Shown piece after piece: positions 52,605 to 61,714 of a stretch of DNA of 64,000 nucleotides. This DNA is from Rhizobium aethiopicum. GTDB lineage: Bacteria; Pseudomonadota; Alphaproteobacteria; Rhizobiales; Rhizobiaceae. Both the position numbers and the translations under genes were made by a program. The notes below the pieces were generated by a model. It was given only the letters and a program-made list of their open reading frames with translations. It did not search any database and was not told where the DNA came from. How positions within the stretch are numbered: position 1 is the stretch's first letter; each line of letters begins with the position of its first letter. Where the stretch lies: the NCBI RefSeq assembly GCF_900094625.1, contig NZ_FMAJ01000001.1, positions 248,001 through 312,000 of the forward strand, written 5' to 3'.

Positions 52605-54151
52605 GCGAGACGGTCTCCGAACAGGAACTGCATGGCTCGGTCAAGGCGGATATGCGGCACCGACAGCTTGATGCCGCCGCCGGTTTCCTCGAGATGCGGC
52701 GGGCGGAATCTGATGACGTTGACGTCGGGCAGGGTAGCACCGGTTTCGCCCGAGGCGATGCGGTCGAAAAGGCTTTCCGGATCCCGCGGTAGATCGCCGG
52801 GGAAAATCGCGGTCTTTCTCTGGCCGTCGAAGCGCTCGCCGGCAATGGTTTCGCCCTCCATCGGCGTGCCGACGATGACCGGCAGGTCATGACCGTCGCG
52901 TTTTACCGAAGCCTCGCGTGTGGCGCGGACGGAGGCGAGCGCCATGACGTCGATGCCCGCACCCGCCATGCCGATGCGCTCGATGGCGCGATCGACAAGG
53001 CGGCGGGTCAGCGCGTCGAGCCGGTCGTGACTTTCATGATGGAGATGGTCGGCCTTGGTGGCGGCGACCAGCACGCGGTCGATGCGGCGCCCGAGCAGCG
53101 AGGAGAGCAGCGAGTTGGTACCGGGGCGGAAACAGGCGAGCACGTCGGTCAGCGCGCGTTCCAGATCCTGGACGGCTTCGGGGCCGCGGTTCATGGCCTG
53201 CAGCGCATCGACCAGCACGATCTGGCGGTCGAGCCGGGCGAAATGCTCGCGGAAGAATGGTTTGACGACTACCGATTTATAGGACTCGTAACGCCGCTCC
53301 ATCATCGTCCAGAGCGAGCCGCGATCGGGGCGCGCGCCCGGCGGCAAGGCGAGCGGGGCGAAGGTCAGAGCCGGCGAGCCGTCGAGATCGCCGGGCAGCA
53401 GCAGGCGTCCGGGCGGCAAGGTCGAGAGCGAGCGTTCGTCGGCCTTGCAGGCCTTGAGGTAATCGGCAAAGGCGGTGGCAAGCTCGCGGGCCACCATCTC
53501 GTCGGCGCCCGCCTTTATATCGGCGGCACGTGTCATCGACAGCCATTGCCGCGACAGTTCGGAGCGCACGCCGGTTTGTGCAAGCGCGATTGTCTCCTCG
53601 CTGAACACGCGGTAGTCCTTGCCGAGCAGCGGCAGGTCGAGCAGCCATTCACCGGGGTAGTCGACGATATCGATCGACAGCCGGCCTGGCGAGAACAGCC
53701 GGTTCCAGCCGCTGGCGCTCTGATAATCTAGGGTGATGCGCAGTTCGGAGATGGCGCGAGTCGAATCGGGCCAGATGCGGTCCTTCACCAGCGCCCGGAT
53801 ATGATCCTCGTATTGGAACCGGGGCACGGCGTCATCCGGCTGCGGCTCCAGCCGCACGGCGGAAACGCGGCCGGACTGCACCGGTTCGAACAGCGGCAGC
53901 CGGCCGCCATGCAGGAGATTGTGGACAAGCGAAGAGATGAAAACCGTCTTGCCGGAGCGCGAGAGGCCGGTGACGCCGAGCCGGACGGTCGGATTGACAA
54001 GGCCGCTCGCCCTGTCGGCGAGATTGTCGAAGGCGATGCGGGCATCGTCGGCGAGGGATGTCAGGCGTGGCGGCAAGGGGTGATTCCGATTGGCGACTGC
54101 CCGCAATATAGGAAGAGAGCGCCGCCCGAAAAAGAAGTGCGGCGAGGGCAT
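52601..54151 (-). CDS. ycjX: YcjX-family GTPase-like protein (DUF463)
   Basis: 516 residues. The P-loop GLSRSGKTVFISSLVHNLL lies near residue 60, IVDYPGEWLLDLPLLG is the switch-like DxPGEW motif, VLVAATKADHL resembles a guanine-specificity motif, and VIVGTPMEGE and SVRATREASV are typical of the DUF463 family. It is probably a nucleotide-binding cytosolic protein working with YcjF at the membrane. The first 15 residues (MPSPHFFFGRRSLPI) look unlike the family; a later start is possible. It forms an overlapping pair with ycjF. Confidence 0.9.
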   Translation of the reverse strand: MPSPHFFFGRRSLPILRAVANRNHPLPPRLTSLADDARIAFDNLADRASGLVNPTVRLGVTGLSRSGKTVFISSLVHNLLHGGRLPLFEPVQSGRVSAVRLEPQPDDAVPRFQYEDHIRALVKDRIWPDSTRAISELRITLDYQSASGWNRLFSPGRLSIDIVDYPGEWLLDLPLLGKDYRVFSEETIALAQTGVRSELSRQWLSMTRAADIKAGADEMVARELATAFADYLKACKADERSLSTLPPGRLLLPGDLDGSPALTFAPLALPPGARPDRGSLWTMMERRYESYKSVVVKPFFREHFARLDRQIVLVDALQAMNRGPEAVQDLERALTDVLACFRPGTNSLLSSLLGRRIDRVLVAATKADHLHHESHDRLDALTRRLVDRAIERIGMAGAGIDVMALASVRATREASVKRDGHDLPVIVGTPMEGETIAGERFDGQRKTAIFPGDLPRDPESLFDRIASGETGATLPDVNVIRFRPPHLEETGGGIKLSVPHIRLDRAMQFLFGDRLA

Positions 54152-54206
54152 TTCCGTTTTCCCCTGGTGAAGAAAATGCGCTGCCTTGTTGAATTTGTCC
54201 GGATGT

Positions 54207-54707
54207 TTAGACGACTACGAAATCGGCCAGGCGCCAGCCGGTGACGGAAGAATCGAAATCGATGACGGCAAGACCCGCCGTTGGGAAGCCGCCGGGAAGG
54301 GCGCTGACCATCGCCTCGTGGCCGATCAGGGCCTCCAGCGCTTGCTCAATCGTCGGGTTATGGCCGACCAGCATGACGGCCGCCTCATCCTGAGCGTCGA
54401 CGATTTCGAGATAGGTGTCGACGGTGGCGTTGTAGAGCGCATCGACATAGCGCACGTCGAGGGCAACGCCGATCGCCCGATGGACGGCATCGGCGGTGTC
54501 GCGGCAGCGTAGCGCCGTCGAACTGATCAGAAGATCGGGACGATAGCCCTTGTCGGCGGCCTTGTCGGCGATGATCTCGGCATCGCCATAACCTTTTTCG
54601 TTGAGCGGCCGGTCGAAATCGCGCTGCCCGGGTTCGGCCCAGGCGGCCTCGGCATGACGCAGGAGATAGATGCGATTAGGCGGAGGCAGCGGTACGGTCA
54701 CGGGCAA
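54207..54707 (-). CDS. SixA-like histidine phosphatase
   Basis: 166 residues: IYLLRHAEAAWAEPGQRDFDRPLNEKG with the RHxE phospho-histidine site, LLISSTALRCRDTADAV and VMLVGHNPTIEQALEAL with the second His. Short proteins of this type resemble SixA, which dephosphorylates a phospho-histidine on protein phosphocarriers; a phosphotransfer role here is inference. The start is a TTG at 54707; a GTG at 54701 is also possible. It is divergent from dksA and shares its 270-base upstream region. Confidence 0.87.
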   Translation of the reverse strand: MPVTVPLPPPNRIYLLRHAEAAWAEPGQRDFDRPLNEKGYGDAEIIADKAADKGYRPDLLISSTALRCRDTADAVHRAIGVALDVRYVDALYNATVDTYLEIVDAQDEAAVMLVGHNPTIEQALEALIGHEAMVSALPGGFPTAGLAVIDFDSSVTGWRLADFVVV

Positions 54708-54876
54708 ATCCAGGATCGGCAGGGTCTTTTCAGTAGCGGCTGCGGTCCGCCGCCGTCAACCGCCAGCCACGCCGCACCGACCGCAAACCAGGCCGACAAC
54801 ACGGCGTTTCGAAGGCGAAGCAAAAATTGCCAGCGCGAATAATCATGAGAAAATAGTCCGTTAGCCAAAAAATGTG

Positions 54877-54894
54877 ACAGATTTAAAAATCTGT
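54877..54894. promoter_or_regulatory. Palindrome in the sixA-like / dksA intergenic region
   Basis: ACAGATTT (54877-54884) and AAATCTGT (54887-54894) pair perfectly around AA. It lies 84 bases before the dksA start codon and may be an operator. Confidence 0.4.
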
Positions 54895-54977
54895 TTAGCT
54901 GTCGTATTTGGCTTGAATCGCGGCTAGCGCTTGGGATATACACCCGGCCAGATGAGATGTTCTTCAGGAGAATCGCG

Positions 54978-55397
54978 TTGAGTGAGAAGATCGATCTTAG
55001 CAATTACGTTCCCTCGGAAGAGGAAGAATTCATGAACGTAAACCAGCGTGCCTATTTCAGGGCGAAACTGGTTGCCTGGAAAAATGATATCCTTAGAGAA
55101 GCGCGCGAAACGCTCGACCATCTGGCCGAGGAAAGTGCAAACCATCCCGATCTCGCCGACAGGGCGTCGTCGGAAACCGACCGGGCGATCGAACTTCGTG
55201 CCCGCGACCGGCAGAGAAAACTGATCTCCAAGATCGACGCGGCGCTGCAGCGCATCGAAGACGGCACCTACGGCTATTGCGAGGAAACCGGTGAGCCGAT
55301 CGGCCTCAAGCGGCTCGACGCCCGTCCGATCGCGACGCTGTCGATCGAGGCGCAGGAGCGTCACGAACGTCGTGAAAAGGTCTACCGCGACGAATGA
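54978..55397 (+). CDS. dksA: RNA polymerase-binding transcription factor DksA
   Basis: 139 residues from TTG 54978, which follows AGGAGAA at the right distance and gives MSEKIDLSNYVPSEEEEFMN. The coiled coil (about 25-95) carries LADRASSETDRAIELRARDR with the conserved acidic tip residues that enter the polymerase secondary channel. The zinc-finger region reads YGYCEETGEPIGLKRLDARP: only one of the four usual cysteines (Cys101) is present. DksA works with ppGpp in the stringent response; in rhizobia it affects stress and symbiosis. It ends in a strong terminator. Confidence 0.95.
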   Translation: MSEKIDLSNYVPSEEEEFMNVNQRAYFRAKLVAWKNDILREARETLDHLAEESANHPDLADRASSETDRAIELRARDRQRKLISKIDAALQRIEDGTYGYCEETGEPIGLKRLDARPIATLSIEAQERHERREKVYRDE

Positions 55398-55425
55398 CGG
55401 CCCTCATGCAGGCATAGGCATATTC

Positions 55426-55457
55426 AGCGCCGCGATCAGATCGCGGCGCTTTTTTTT
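55426..55457 (+). terminator. Rho-independent terminator of dksA
   Basis: An 11-pair perfect stem (55426-55436 with 55440-55450), loop CAG and a run of seven Ts after the stem (55451-55457). It starts 29 bases after the dksA stop. Confidence 0.95.
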
Positions 55458-55486
55458 GCCATCTCCCCAGGGCATCGAAGAGGAGG

Positions 55487-56167
55487 TCACGAAGGTGCAG
55501 GATCGTCGTGTTCGTGGCGCGTGCTTCGCCGATTGCAGGGAGCCCCTGTCGCCAGAGCTTTCCAGAGTTGCTCTCGCTCGGCCTCCACGGCGAGATCGAT
55601 GGTGACGAGAGTGCCATTCCTGATTCGCCGCCGCATGATGTCTGCCCGGTCGGGGTCTGTTCGGCACAGGGCCTGATTGCGAAGAGCCTGCAGGCGTGAG
55701 CGTGACATCTTCAACTCGCCGGCCAGCAGCCGATCCAGGCGCGCGTTTGTTGGAAACGGGGCCGCCAGTTCGATTTCCAGGTTCGTCCAGCCTGCGGGCT
55801 CGTGCCGTACCTCCTTGACGATGTCGAATTCGGCGGACTCGTCGATGCGCTGCGACTTGCGTCGCAGCGCATCGAGATTGAACGTTTCCGTCCGAATCCA
55901 ATCCGGATCGTTCGACTGCAGCGCGTCGAGAATCATCGGATCGATGTCGCGAAGATTCCGGCGCTCGAAGATTGCCCGGTTCCATGTCCTTTCACAGCTC
56001 ATGCATTTGTAGATGAGCCAGGCGTCCAGTTTGCGACCGTTGGCGTTAAGTCGGATCTTGCCGCTGGCTCGGAACGCTCTGGGCCCCCCGCATCCGCCGC
56101 ACGCGATCCATGGCTGCGGCGCCGTCCTGGGAGTGATGGTCCATCGGACCCGAAGTGTCTTGCACAT
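55487..56167 (-). CDS. DUF1062 protein: zinc ribbon plus S4-like domain
   Basis: 226 residues beginning MCKTLRVRWTITPRTAPQPW. Cys23/Cys26 (ACGGCGG) and Cys55/Cys58 (KCMSCERTWNR) form a zinc-ribbon pair. Near residues 148-185, RLDRLLAGELKMSRSRLQAL followed by NGTLVTIDL resembles an S4 RNA-binding domain. The pattern agrees with DUF1062, whose function is unknown; nucleic-acid binding is inference. An upstream extension of the frame to 56341 lacks family-like sequence. It is convergent with dksA and isolated from its upstream neighbour by 408 bases. Confidence 0.78.
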   Translation of the reverse strand: MCKTLRVRWTITPRTAPQPWIACGGCGGPRAFRASGKIRLNANGRKLDAWLIYKCMSCERTWNRAIFERRNLRDIDPMILDALQSNDPDWIRTETFNLDALRRKSQRIDESAEFDIVKEVRHEPAGWTNLEIELAAPFPTNARLDRLLAGELKMSRSRLQALRNQALCRTDPDRADIMRRRIRNGTLVTIDLAVEAEREQLWKALATGAPCNRRSTRHEHDDPAPS

Positions 56168-56575
56168 ATCGTCTTGGTCTTCCGTTCGGAAGTCCACCAA
56201 GATGGTGCAGGAGAAAACCCGTGCGGGCGCGGTATGGCGATGTTGTGGGCGGCTGAAGAGCTGAGACAGCGGAGCTGCACATGGCACATTGTAACAATGC
56301 CAAACCGGTCTCTCGCCACCACCCGATGAACATGTTCGCATGCCGCCGGCGTGTCGCTCGCGGCAGTACGGGTGAAACTGGGGTGAGACCGGTATTTACT
56401 TAGGCAAAGTCTACCTCGAATGCGCCAATGCTCTTCAGCCTAATCGATAGCAGATGATCGGCCTGGTAGCGAGACCGCCGACCATTCGTGCGACAAAAGC
56501 CGCAGCATTGCGACTTTTATGCAACTGCATGACGAATGTTGAGGTTTCGCAACCGGATGTTCCCTGGGCGTTTTC
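56168..56575. other. Noncoding interval with a nested inverted repeat
   Basis: No gene is supportable here. CATTCGT (56483-56489) pairs with ACGAATG (56532-56538), and inside it AAAAG (about 56495-56499) can pair with CTTTT (56514-56518), forming a 56-base interrupted stem. There is no U-tract. It is probably the downstream region of the FliO-like gene and the upstream region of the DUF1062 gene. Confidence 0.5.
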
Positions 56576-57595
56576 TCACTTGTCGCGATTGACGCTCATT
56601 TCGCCGAAGATGCGGGCAACTTCTTTCTGCAGTTCGGTGTCGGCACCGGTGATGGGGGCAAGCTCGGGGTCGCGGCGCGGCAGGCTGGCCGGCTGCGGTG
56701 CGGCCGGGCGAGAGGCCTGGTTTGCCGGGGCCGGCACGATGCGCTCGGCCGTCAGGTTGTTGGCCATTTCCTGTTCCAACACCCGCTGGAAATCACGGCG
56801 GATCGCCGCGGCCGATTGCGCAGCCGCATCGTCTTCGGCCGTGGCGGGTACGGCGCGCGGTGCCGGCATGTCCGGGGCGGAGACTTCGGGTTCGACGCGC
56901 TGCTGCGGCAGCACCCGCTGGCGGGCGGCGTCAAGGATTTCGGCTGCGCTCGCCGTGTCGCGGAGCGGTGCCGGTTGGGCGCCGGAGGGACGCTCCGGCG
57001 CGCGCGGCTGGTACGGGACAGCGCGCGGGGAATGGTCACGTTCGGCCGAAAGAGGTGCCGGCGCGGGCTCTGGCGGAAGGGGGCTGGTGGCCACCGGCGG
57101 CGGCACGGTGAGCTGGGCCGGCGGCTCGGGGCGCGGACGCGGCTCCGCTGCGGCGGGCGCAGCGAAGGAGGGCTCTGTGGCCGGCTCGGCGCGGGGTGCG
57201 ACCTGTGGACGAGCGGCGGAAACAGGTGGTGTTGCCGGTCGCGGGACTGCTATCGGCCGCTCCTCGGCCAGTTCCGGGCGGTAGATGCTTTGCGGCTGTT
57301 CGGCCATGTCCGGCAGGATGCGGCTTTCGATGACGATGTCGGTCGGGCCGCCGATCATGATGAGATGCTCGACATCATCACGGCGCACCAGCACCAGCCG
57401 GCGGCGGGCATCAACGGCTGCCGCATCGAGCACCTGCAGGCGGGGTTGACGGTTGCGACCGCCGCGCACGAAGGGCGACGGGGCGCGGCCCCGGATCAGC
57501 CAGAGCGCCAGAATGAGCAGGAGAAGGGCCAGGCCGACGCCACCGGCCGCAAGCAGAAAACGGCTGCCGTACGCTGCGACAAGATCATCGAACAT
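56576..57595 (-). CDS. FliO-like flagellar biosynthesis protein
   Basis: 339 residues. One N-terminal membrane segment (about 15-37, FLLAAGGVGLALLLLILALW) is followed by a small domain (RLQVLDAAAVDARRRLVLVR, RDDVEHLIMIGGPTDIVIES) that matches the FliO family. About 180 residues of Pro/Ala-rich disordered linker follow, and a short helical tail (QKEVARIFGEMSVNRDK) closes the protein. FliO aids assembly of the flagellar export gate, but this copy is far longer than typical FliO and is not in a flagellar operon, so its role is uncertain. I chose ATG 57595 (GGAG upstream). It is divergent from cckA. Confidence 0.78.
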   Translation of the reverse strand: MFDDLVAAYGSRFLLAAGGVGLALLLLILALWLIRGRAPSPFVRGGRNRQPRLQVLDAAAVDARRRLVLVRRDDVEHLIMIGGPTDIVIESRILPDMAEQPQSIYRPELAEERPIAVPRPATPPVSAARPQVAPRAEPATEPSFAAPAAAEPRPRPEPPAQLTVPPPVATSPLPPEPAPAPLSAERDHSPRAVPYQPRAPERPSGAQPAPLRDTASAAEILDAARQRVLPQQRVEPEVSAPDMPAPRAVPATAEDDAAAQSAAAIRRDFQRVLEQEMANNLTAERIVPAPANQASRPAAPQPASLPRRDPELAPITGADTELQKEVARIFGEMSVNRDK

Positions 57596-57902
57596 AGTCA
57601 CTCACTCCATTTCGCATTCGGCACATATTGACGACTTTTCCGTTTCTTAGGCAAGGGCCGCCGGTGCTGTCCAGTCGCGGGAGAACGCGATTTCGTGTTT
57701 GCGCTGCTTGCCGCACGGCGACCTGGCGCACGGGCGGCCGCTTCGGGCCTCGGGGGCAGATGGCGCTCTTGCCTGTGAATTCAAGCGGTCTTGCCGGCGA
57801 CCGGTGTTTTTGCCGACGCGGCAAATTGCTAAGAAGGAAAGAGTGCCTGATTCCCGCTTTTTGTTCGTGCTACGAAGTGGGAGGGGCTTATGCGAGGAAT
57901 AC
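57596..57902. promoter_or_regulatory. Divergent promoter region of fliO-like and cckA
   Basis: A 307-base region between divergent genes. TTTGCCG (57809-57815) and CGGCAAA (57819-57825) form a small palindrome about 80 bases before the cckA ATG. I see no full CtrA box. No gene is supportable. Confidence 0.4.
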
Positions 57903-60506
57903 ATGACGAAACCGCGTCAGGCCGACGAGTATAACGCACCGCTTGTGGATCGTGGGGGGCGTTCTGGCACGGTGTTGCGCATTCTTCTCCTGGCGCTCGT
58001 GCTGATCGCGGCCGCCGGCGCATTCGTCGTCTTCAAGAGATCCCTCGACAATGAGATGGTGCTCGGCGGTCTCGGCGTCCTCGCCATGGTCGGCATCTTC
58101 TTCCTTGTATCTTCGGTCATCGGCTTCATCGAGGTGATGCCGCAGCACCAGTCCGACAGCCTGGCGCGCGCCTTCCTCAACAGCCACCCCGACGGCACCC
58201 TCATCACCGACGAAAAGGGCCGGATTATCTACGCCAACGCCGCCTATGGCGCGCTGACCGGCGCGCGCAAGGCAACCGAAGTGCAGACGCTGGAGACGCT
58301 GCTGTCGCGGCACCGCGAATCGAACGAAGCGCTGTACCGGCTGGTCAACGGCTTGCGCGAGGGCAAGGAGGGCCGGGAGGAATTCCGCCTGCTGCGCGCC
58401 GTCGGGCCCGGCAGCAACAGCTCGGGCGCGCATTGGTACCGGCTGAAGGTGCGGCTGCTGAAGCCGGAGGACGATGGCGGCAAGCCGCTGCAGATCTGGC
58501 AGATCACCGACATTACCGCCGAACGCGACGACCAGGAGCGCTTCTTCAAGGAGCTGCAGAATGCGATCGATTACCTCGACCATGCGCCGGCCGGCTTCTT
58601 CTCTGCCGGCAGGAAGGGCGAGATCTTCTACCTGAATGCGACGCTTGCGGAGTGGCTGGGCCTCGACCTGACCAAGTTCCTGCCTGGCTCGATGTCGATC
58701 GGAGACCTGGTGGCGGGCGAGGGGCTGGCGCTGATCCAGTCGGTGCAGGCCGAGCCAGGCCTGAAGAAGACCGTGACGCTGGATCTCGACCTGCGCAAGA
58801 CCAACGGCCAGAGCCTGCCGGTGCAGATCATTCACAGCGTCACCTCGATGCGCGACGGCGCACCAGGCGAAAGCCGTACGATCGTGCTGGCGCGCGGGAA
58901 GAGCAGCGAGAGCGGTCAATCCGCTTCGGCCGCCGCCATGCGCTTCACCCGCTTCTTCAACAATACCCCGATGGCGATCGCCTCGATCGACGGTGACGGA
59001 CGCATCCTGCGCACCAATGCGCCGTTCCTGAAGCTGTTCTCCGGCATCGTCTCGCGGGACGACCTTGAAAAGGCGCCGTATCTCGAAACCATCGTGCAGG
59101 AGAGCGATCGACCGCAACTGGCCGCAGCGCTGGCGGCCGCCAAAGACCGGCAGGGTGATATCCCGCCGCTCGACACCCGCACACCGACCGACGAGGCGCG
59201 CTACTTCCGCTTCTATGTCAATGCCGTCATCGACCAGAGCGACGAGGCGCCGGAAGAGGCGGCGATCGTCTATGCCGTCGAGGTGACCGAGCAGAAGGCG
59301 CTGGAAGCGCAGATGGCGCAGACGCAGAAGATGAACGCCGTGGGAACACTCGCCGGCGGCATTGCGCATGATTTCAACAACGTGCTGACGGCGATCCTGC
59401 TTTCTTCCGATCATCTGCTGCTGCAGGCGCGTCCTTCCGATGCGAGCTTCGCCGACCTGATGGAGATCAAGCGCAACGCCAACCGCGCTGCGGTGCTGGT
59501 GCGCCAGCTGCTCGCTTTCTCACGCAAGCAGACCATGCGGCCATCGGTGCTGAACCTGACCGATGTCGTTGGCGATCTGCGCATGCTGGTCGACCGACTG
59601 CTCTCGGGCACCAATGTCAAGCTCGACGTGCAATATGGGCGCGATCTCTGGCCTGTCAAAACCGACCTTTCGCAATTCGAGCAGGTGCTGATCAATCTCT
59701 GCGTCAATGCGCGCGACGCGATGCCGGAAGGCGGTACGCTGACGCTGCGCACCCGGAACCTGACGGCCACCGACGTTTCCGCCTTCAATTATTCCTACAT
59801 GCCGGCCGAGGACATGGTCCTGGTCGAGGTTACCGATACCGGCACCGGCATCGCGCCCGAGATCATGGACAAGATCTTCGAGCCCTTCTTCACCACCAAG
59901 GATGTCGGCAAAGGCACCGGGCTTGGCCTCGCCATGGTCTACGGCATCGTCAAGCAGTCGGGTGGTTACATCCAGCCGGAATCCGAAGTCGGCAAAGGCA
60001 CGACCTTCCGCGTCTTCCTGCCGCGCTACATCCCGGAGCCGGCGGTCGCAGCCGAGGCGGGCTCGATCGACCACGCGATCAATGAAGTCGCCGCTGCGCC
60101 CGAGGCGCCGGCGACGCAGCAGCCGGAGGATCTGACGGGCTCGGCCGTTGTCCTTCTCGTGGAAGACGAGGAGGCGGTGCGCCGCGGCGGCAAGCGCATG
60201 CTGGAGACGCGCGGCTACACAGTGCACGAAGCGGGCTCGGGCGTCGAGGCGCTGAGCATTATGGAAGAACTCGAAGGCAAGGTCGATATCGTCGTTTCCG
60301 ACGTGGTCATGCCCGAAATGGACGGCCCGACGCTGCTGCGCGAGCTGCGCAAGAACTATCCCGACCTGAAATTCATCTTCGTCTCCGGCTATGCCGAGGA
60401 CGCCTTCGCCCGTAACCTGCCGCCGGACGCGAAATTCGGGTTTTTGCCGAAGCCATTCTCACTCAAGCAGCTTGCTGTTGTGGTGAAGGAAACGCTGGAT
60501 AGCTGA
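57903..60506 (+). CDS. cckA: Cell-cycle hybrid histidine kinase CckA
   Basis: 867 residues. Two membrane segments (about 25-45 and 54-76) are followed by PAS-type regions (about 85-205, 220-330 and 350-465). Then comes the dimerisation helix with His489 in [22 protein letters not shown], the ATPase domain ([46 protein letters not shown]) and a receiver domain with phospho-acceptor Asp800 in [12 protein letters not shown]. CckA passes phosphate through ChpT to CtrA and CpdR, controlling cell division and polar growth. The start at 57903 follows GAGG; the frame is open upstream but without family sequence. Confidence 0.96.
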   Translation: MTKPRQADEYNAPLVDRGGRSGTVLRILLLALVLIAAAGAFVVFKRSLDNEMVLGGLGVLAMVGIFFLVSSVIGFIEVMPQHQSDSLARAFLNSHPDGTLITDEKGRIIYANAAYGALTGARKATEVQTLETLLSRHRESNEALYRLVNGLREGKEGREEFRLLRAVGPGSNSSGAHWYRLKVRLLKPEDDGGKPLQIWQITDITAERDDQERFFKELQNAIDYLDHAPAGFFSAGRKGEIFYLNATLAEWLGLDLTKFLPGSMSIGDLVAGEGLALIQSVQAEPGLKKTVTLDLDLRKTNGQSLPVQIIHSVTSMRDGAPGESRTIVLARGKSSESGQSASAAAMRFTRFFNNTPMAIASIDGDGRILRTNAPFLKLFSGIVSRDDLEKAPYLETIVQESDRPQLAAALAAAKDRQGDIPPLDTRTPTDEARYFRFYVNAVIDQSDEAPEEAAIVYAVEVTEQKALEAQMAQTQKMNAVGTLAGGIAHDFNNVLTAILLSSDHLLLQARPSDASFADLMEIKRNANRAAVLVRQLLAFSRKQTMRPSVLNLTDVVGDLRMLVDRLLSGTNVKLDVQYGRDLWPVKTDLSQFEQVLINLCVNARDAMPEGGTLTLRTRNLTATDVSAFNYSYMPAEDMVLVEVTDTGTGIAPEIMDKIFEPFFTTKDVGKGTGLGLAMVYGIVKQSGGYIQPESEVGKGTTFRVFLPRYIPEPAVAAEAGSIDHAINEVAAAPEAPATQQPEDLTGSAVVLLVEDEEAVRRGGKRMLETRGYTVHEAGSGVEALSIMEELEGKVDIVVSDVVMPEMDGPTLLRELRKNYPDLKFIFVSGYAEDAFARNLPPDAKFGFLPKPFSLKQLAVVVKETLDS

Positions 60507-60532
60507 TCGCGTGATTGTGAGGAGGTGCCGGG

Positions 60533-60664
60533 TGATGCCCCCTCTGCCTGCCGGGCGTCTCCCCCCATAATTGTCCCGCTGCGGTAGAGAGGGAATGCTG
60601 GTCCAGCCTCTTGCCGATCTGCCTCCTTGTGGGGGAGATGTCCGGCAGGACAGAGGGGTGTCAC
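60533..60664. repeat. RIME-type rhizobial intergenic element
   Basis: Long imperfect inverted repeat: the left arm (about 60537-60567, CCCCTCTGCCTGCCGG then TCTCCCCCC) and right arm (about 60631-60659, GGGGGAGATGTCCGGCAGG then ACAGAGGGG) fold into a stem with a branched middle. This matches the description of Rhizobium-specific intergenic mosaic elements. It fills most of the cckA-psuG interval. Confidence 0.8.
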
Positions 60665-60699
60665 ACGACACGCCCTCTCCGGAAACCGCCCATCAAAAT

Positions 60700-61626
60700 T
60701 TACTCACCCAGAGCCACGGCGATCTCCGCCGCAAGCCGCGCGTTGTTCTCCACCAGCGCGATATTCGTCTTCAGGCTTTGGCCGTCCGTCAGGTCGAAGA
60801 TGGTCGAGAGCAGATAAGGCGTCACCGCCTTGCCGGTGATTTCGTCGCGTTCGGCGCTATCAAGCGCCCGTTCGATATAGATCTCCATTTCCTCGCGCGC
60901 GATCTCGTCGGACTCGGGCACGGGGTTGGCGACGAGCATGCCGCCGTCGATGCCGAGCTGATCGCGCACCGTCTGGAAATTGGCGATCGCCGCCGGGCTG
61001 TTCAACGACAGGGGGCTTGATATGCCCGAGGAGCGCGACCAGAAGGCGGGGAATTCTTCACTCTCATAGGTGACCACAGGCACGCCGCGGGTCTCCAGCA
61101 CTTCCAGCGTCTTCGGAATGTCGAGGATTGCCTTGGCGCCTGCGCAAACGACGATAACGCCAGTGCGGGCCAGTTCCTCGAGATCGGCTGAAATATCGAA
61201 GCTTTCCTCGGCGCCGCGATGCACGCCGCCGATGCCGCCGGTGGCAAACACGCGAATGCCGGCGCGGGCCGCCGCGATCATCGTCGCCGCAACCGTGGTG
61301 GCGCCGGTGCGGCGCTCGGCGATCGCGAAGGCGAGATCGGCACGCGACACCTTCATCACCTCGGTTGCCTTGGCAAGCTGCTCCAGTTGCGCGGCTTCAA
61401 GGCCGATATGCAGCGTGCCGTGGATGACCGCAATCGTTGCCGGCACGGCGCCCTGTTCGCGAATGATCGTCTCGACGCTGCGCGCCATTTCGATGTTGCC
61501 GGGATAGGGCATGCCATGGGTGATGATGGTCGATTCCAGCGCGACCAGCGGCGCGCCGCGCTGCTTGGCGCTCGCGACCTCCTTGGAATAGGCGATCGGC
61601 AGAAGAGGGGAAATGGGCCTGGTCAT
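60700..61626 (-). CDS. psuG: Pseudouridine-5'-phosphate glycosidase
   Basis: 308 residues with the PsuG signatures [102 protein letters not shown] and [11 protein letters not shown]. It splits pseudouridine 5'-phosphate into uracil and ribose 5-phosphate, salvaging the modified base from RNA turnover. The start at 61626 follows AGGACAAG. It lies 88 bases downstream of the PfkB kinase, giving a kinase-then-glycosidase operon. Confidence 0.96.
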   Translation of the reverse strand: MTRPISPLLPIAYSKEVASAKQRGAPLVALESTIITHGMPYPGNIEMARSVETIIREQGAVPATIAVIHGTLHIGLEAAQLEQLAKATEVMKVSRADLAFAIAERRTGATTVAATMIAAARAGIRVFATGGIGGVHRGAEESFDISADLEELARTGVIVVCAGAKAILDIPKTLEVLETRGVPVVTYESEEFPAFWSRSSGISSPLSLNSPAAIANFQTVRDQLGIDGGMLVANPVPESDEIAREEMEIYIERALDSAERDEITGKAVTPYLLSTIFDLTDGQSLKTNIALVENNARLAAEIAVALGE

Positions 61627-61648
61627 GGTCTTGTCCTGTCGTCGATGG

Positions 61649-61695
61649 AGCGCGATGCCGAAAAGTGCCAGCGGTGTTCGCCAGACATCATGCTC
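61649..61695. repeat. Degenerate rhizobial intergenic palindrome
   Basis: GATGCCGAAAAGTGCCAGCGG and the following GTTCGCCAGACATCATGC are related to the element at 8721-8760 through the AAAAGTG-CAGCGG core. It sits between the two genes of the pseudouridine operon. Confidence 0.55.
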
Positions 61696-61714
61696 AACTC
61701 TTTCGTTCGTGGCT

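Noticed and set aside
57888..59414. A 508-codon minus-strand open frame
   Set aside because: Antisense shadow of cckA; no recognisable domain.
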